From: Clostridiales bacterium
GTDB taxonomy: Bacteria > Bacillota > Clostridia > Oscillospirales > Oscillospiraceae
Direction of reading: 5' to 3'
DNA length: 7,339 nt
NCBI GenBank assembly: GCA_019422005.1
Contig: JAHZEF010000116.1
Span: forward strand, 1 to 7,339
The stretch's first letter is position 1; every line of letters starts with the position of its first letter. Of this stretch, positions 5,503 through 7,339 are shown in pieces. The notes under the pieces were generated by a model that was not told where the DNA came from, did no database searches, and was given only the letters and a program-made list of their open reading frames with translations. Made by a program: the position numbers and the translations under genes.

Positions 5503-7339
5503 ATGGCGAACATTGACATTGAGAAAACGCTGCGGCAGTCCACAGGGCGGTATCAGCCGGCGAAGGCTGCGCAGGCAGCGGCCAGGCCGGTGCGGATCGA
5601 CGTGGGGCAGACCATGGCGAACCGGCGCCGGCAGCTGGAGGGGCTGGGGATCCGGACGGCGGCGGAGCGCAGGAAGCCGGAAGCGGCGCAGCCGCACCCG
5701 GCGCTGGAACGGATGGTGAACGGGGAGAGCGGGCAGCGGGTTGTCCGGTATCAGGACTACCCGCAGGCTGTTCAGCGCTTTCTGGACGGGGAGCACGGCG
5801 CTGCGCATTCCCGCAGGCCCGGCGCTTTCGGCGGCGGATTCGGGGAAGGCGGCGGCTTCAGCGCGGATACGCCTCTGAAGCCCAAGTCTGAATTCGCAGA
5901 GTATGATGAACGCGTAAATGCAAAAACAGGCAACCCGATTATCAATACGATTGACGCAGTTTTGGATGCAGACATGGTTGGCAGCTCCGCTGTCACCGGA
6001 ATGGCCGTGTTCAACAACCTGGTTGCGCAGACCGCAAACCTGATTCCTGGCGTCATTGCAGATGCAACCGGGACAGAGAACAAATTCCTGACGCAGAAGC
6101 TGGCTGATTTTACTGGCAGGAACCTGGATCAGCTTTCCCGGAAAGCGGCGGAAGATGCATCCCGGCATGGGACAGCCGGAGCGGTGGTATCCAATCTGGT
6201 TTCCGGAACGGCTTCAGCCCTTCCCAATGCGGTTCTGGCAGTCCTGTCAGGCGGCGGGAGCACCGTCGCACAGCTGGCGCCGCATGCTTCCGGCATTGCA
6301 GAGGCGGTATCCTCCGGCGTGAGAACAATGGCCCAAAACCCGATGTACTGGAGTTCCTTCATCAGCACTGTGGGCAGTGAATATGAAGAGGCGGCTGCCA
6401 ACGGCGCAGACGCCGGCCCGGCTCTGGTGGCGGCACTGACGTCTTCGCTGCTGGGCAGTGCAGTGGAGGTCGGCGGCGGCCTGGAAACCCTGCCTGGGGA
6501 GCTGCGGGGTGCGGACGTGAACCGGCTGGCGGCATGGCTGAAATCCGGCCTGGACGAGGGAACGGAAGAGGTGATCCAAGATCTGATTTCGGGTGTTGCC
6601 CAGAAGGCGCTGGTTGACAGTGGAAAACCCTGGGCGTCCATGGCGGACGATGGTGCCGTTGTAAATCCGGGGAGGCTGGCGCAGGCGTTCGGTATGGGCG
6701 CCGGTGTGGGCCTGATCCTGGGCGGCGGGCAGGACCTCGCCGTCAACGCCATCAACCAGGCCGCCGCGGCGAACTCCCCGGCGGTGCAGCAAGCGGCAGC
6801 CGGCACTGTGGACGGGCAAGAATATATCGCAAATATTCGAGCCAAAAATACCAACCGAGAATTGGTCAGCACAGAAACCGAGCCGTCCATGCAAACCTCC
6901 GCTGTTCAGGAGCAGCCGGTACAGCCCGGAAAAGAGGACGGCTCTATTTTGTTAAATAATGTACCACAATCCCCTGCCGGGAACAATCCCCGCAAAGGGT
7001 TTGGAGCCAACAGGCGTATCACGGCGGGGCCGGTGCTGCAGAGGGTTCAGGAGGAGGCGGCATGGCGCCCGATCCTGGAGGCGCTGGCGGAGGAATCCCA
7101 AGAGGCGCTGCTGCGGGCGCATTACGATACGGCGCTGTCGGAAGAGAGGTCCCCGGAGGCGCTCCGCTGGAACGAGCTGTCCGCCCTGTACGACCTGTAC
7201 ACAAGGGACCAGTTCACGCCGCAGGACCCTGCGCCAGCTTCCCAGACCATGGAGGAGGACGGAAGGGCCCTCCGGGAGGCGGCACTGCCCGCGCATGTGG
7301 AGCGCCTGGCCAAAGCGCTGGGGGTAGAGGTGGTGGTGG
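5503..7339 (+). CDS. Very large protein of prophage/integrative-element type, N-terminal 612 codons
   Basis: An open frame without any stop runs from ATG 5503 to the right edge, where it continues. AGGAGG at 5491-5496 with 6-nt spacing decides the start; the ATG at 5498 is in another frame. Residues 1-105 are charged and Arg/Ala-rich with no signal peptide. Residues 107-122 are Gly-rich. Residues about 147-425 are Ala/Gly/Val-rich with several hydrophobic stretches (about 227-255, 307-331, 395-410). They contain GSEYEEAAANGADAG (291-305), VEVGGGLETLP (321-331) and DEGTEEVIQD (351-360). Residues about 447-505 form a polar linker, and 507-600 are helical and Glu/Leu-rich, ending at HVERLAKALGVEVVVV. 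The Y..A...GA, E..GG and EG.EE..Q pattern recalls long multi-domain proteins of Clostridia prophages and conjugative elements that often carry C-terminal enzyme or toxin domains (recall, not a search). The effector end is outside the window, and no function can be assigned. Confidence 0.85.
   Translation, partial: MANIDIEKTLRQSTGRYQPAKAAQAAARPVRIDVGQTMANRRRQLEGLGIRTAAERRKPEAAQPHPALERMVNGESGQRVVRYQDYPQAVQRFLDGEHGAAHSRRPGAFGGGFGEGGGFSADTPLKPKSEFAEYDERVNAKTGNPIINTIDAVLDADMVGSSAVTGMAVFNNLVAQTANLIPGVIADATGTENKFLTQKLADFTGRNLDQLSRKAAEDASRHGTAGAVVSNLVSGTASALPNAVLAVLSGGGSTVAQLAPHASGIAEAVSSGVRTMAQNPMYWSSFISTVGSEYEEAAANGADAGPALVAALTSSLLGSAVEVGGGLETLPGELRGADVNRLAAWLKSGLDEGTEEVIQDLISGVAQKALVDSGKPWASMADDGAVVNPGRLAQAFGMGAGVGLILGGGQDLAVNAINQAAAANSPAVQQAAAGTVDGQEYIANIRAKNTNRELVSTETEPSMQTSAVQEQPVQPGKEDGSILLNNVPQSPAGNNPRKGFGANRRITAGPVLQRVQEEAAWRPILEALAEESQEALLRAHYDTALSEERSPEALRWNELSALYDLYTRDQFTPQDPAPASQTMEEDGRALREAALPAHVERLAKALGVEVVV

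Noticed and set aside
5279..5719. 146-codon plus-strand frame overlapping the large gene start
   Set aside because: It runs through repeat A and then in the wrong phase of the large gene; its product is Arg-rich low-complexity.

Overview
The window looks like a chromosomal stretch of a GC-rich, low-GC-ancestry Firmicute, most likely an anaerobic gut Clostridia (Oscillospiraceae/Lachnospiraceae type). This is an inference. It rests on strong AGGAGG-type ribosome binding sites, a hexameric glutamate dehydrogenase of the E. coli/Clostridium symbiosum type, a PaiA-like acetyltransferase, and an ssnA-ygfK pair as found in anaerobic purine/urate-degradation clusters.

Layout. (1) Minus strand, 1-1700: ssnA (metal-dependent aminohydrolase) followed after 19 bp by the start of a ygfK-type oxidoreductase that runs off the left edge. 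(2) 1701-2367: a long divergent intergenic region. On the minus strand it holds a candidate promoter and a structured ssnA leader with a perfect 31-nt dyad followed by a U-tract (operator or attenuator). On the plus strand it holds the gdhA promoter. (3) Plus strand, 2368-4268: gdhA and a PaiA-type polyamine N-acetyltransferase, apparently one operon closed by a strong intrinsic terminator at 4349-4386. (4) 4387-5502: about 1.1 kb without a convincing gene. It contains a promoter/palindrome cluster and a block of dispersed-type repeats: two 118-bp copies each with two hairpins, flanked by two copies of another repeat, plus further long hairpins. (5) 5503-7339, plus strand: the first 612 codons of a very large open frame with an excellent ribosome binding site, continuing past the right edge. 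Its Ala/Gly-rich hydrophobic body and GT-EE motif resemble the long multi-domain proteins of Clostridia prophages and integrative elements.

How the parts may fit. SsnA and YgfK belong to the anaerobic purine-breakdown pathway, which releases ammonia. The divergent glutamate dehydrogenase could assimilate it, and PaiA-type enzymes tune polyamine levels, so the left 4.3 kb reads as a nitrogen-metabolism locus (inference). The right 3 kb, with repeats and a solitary giant gene, reads as accessory DNA, and the terminator at 4349-4386 is a natural border between the two. The most interesting items are the ssnA leader, the duplicated hairpin repeat block, and the giant unfinished gene, whose C-terminal activity lies outside the window.
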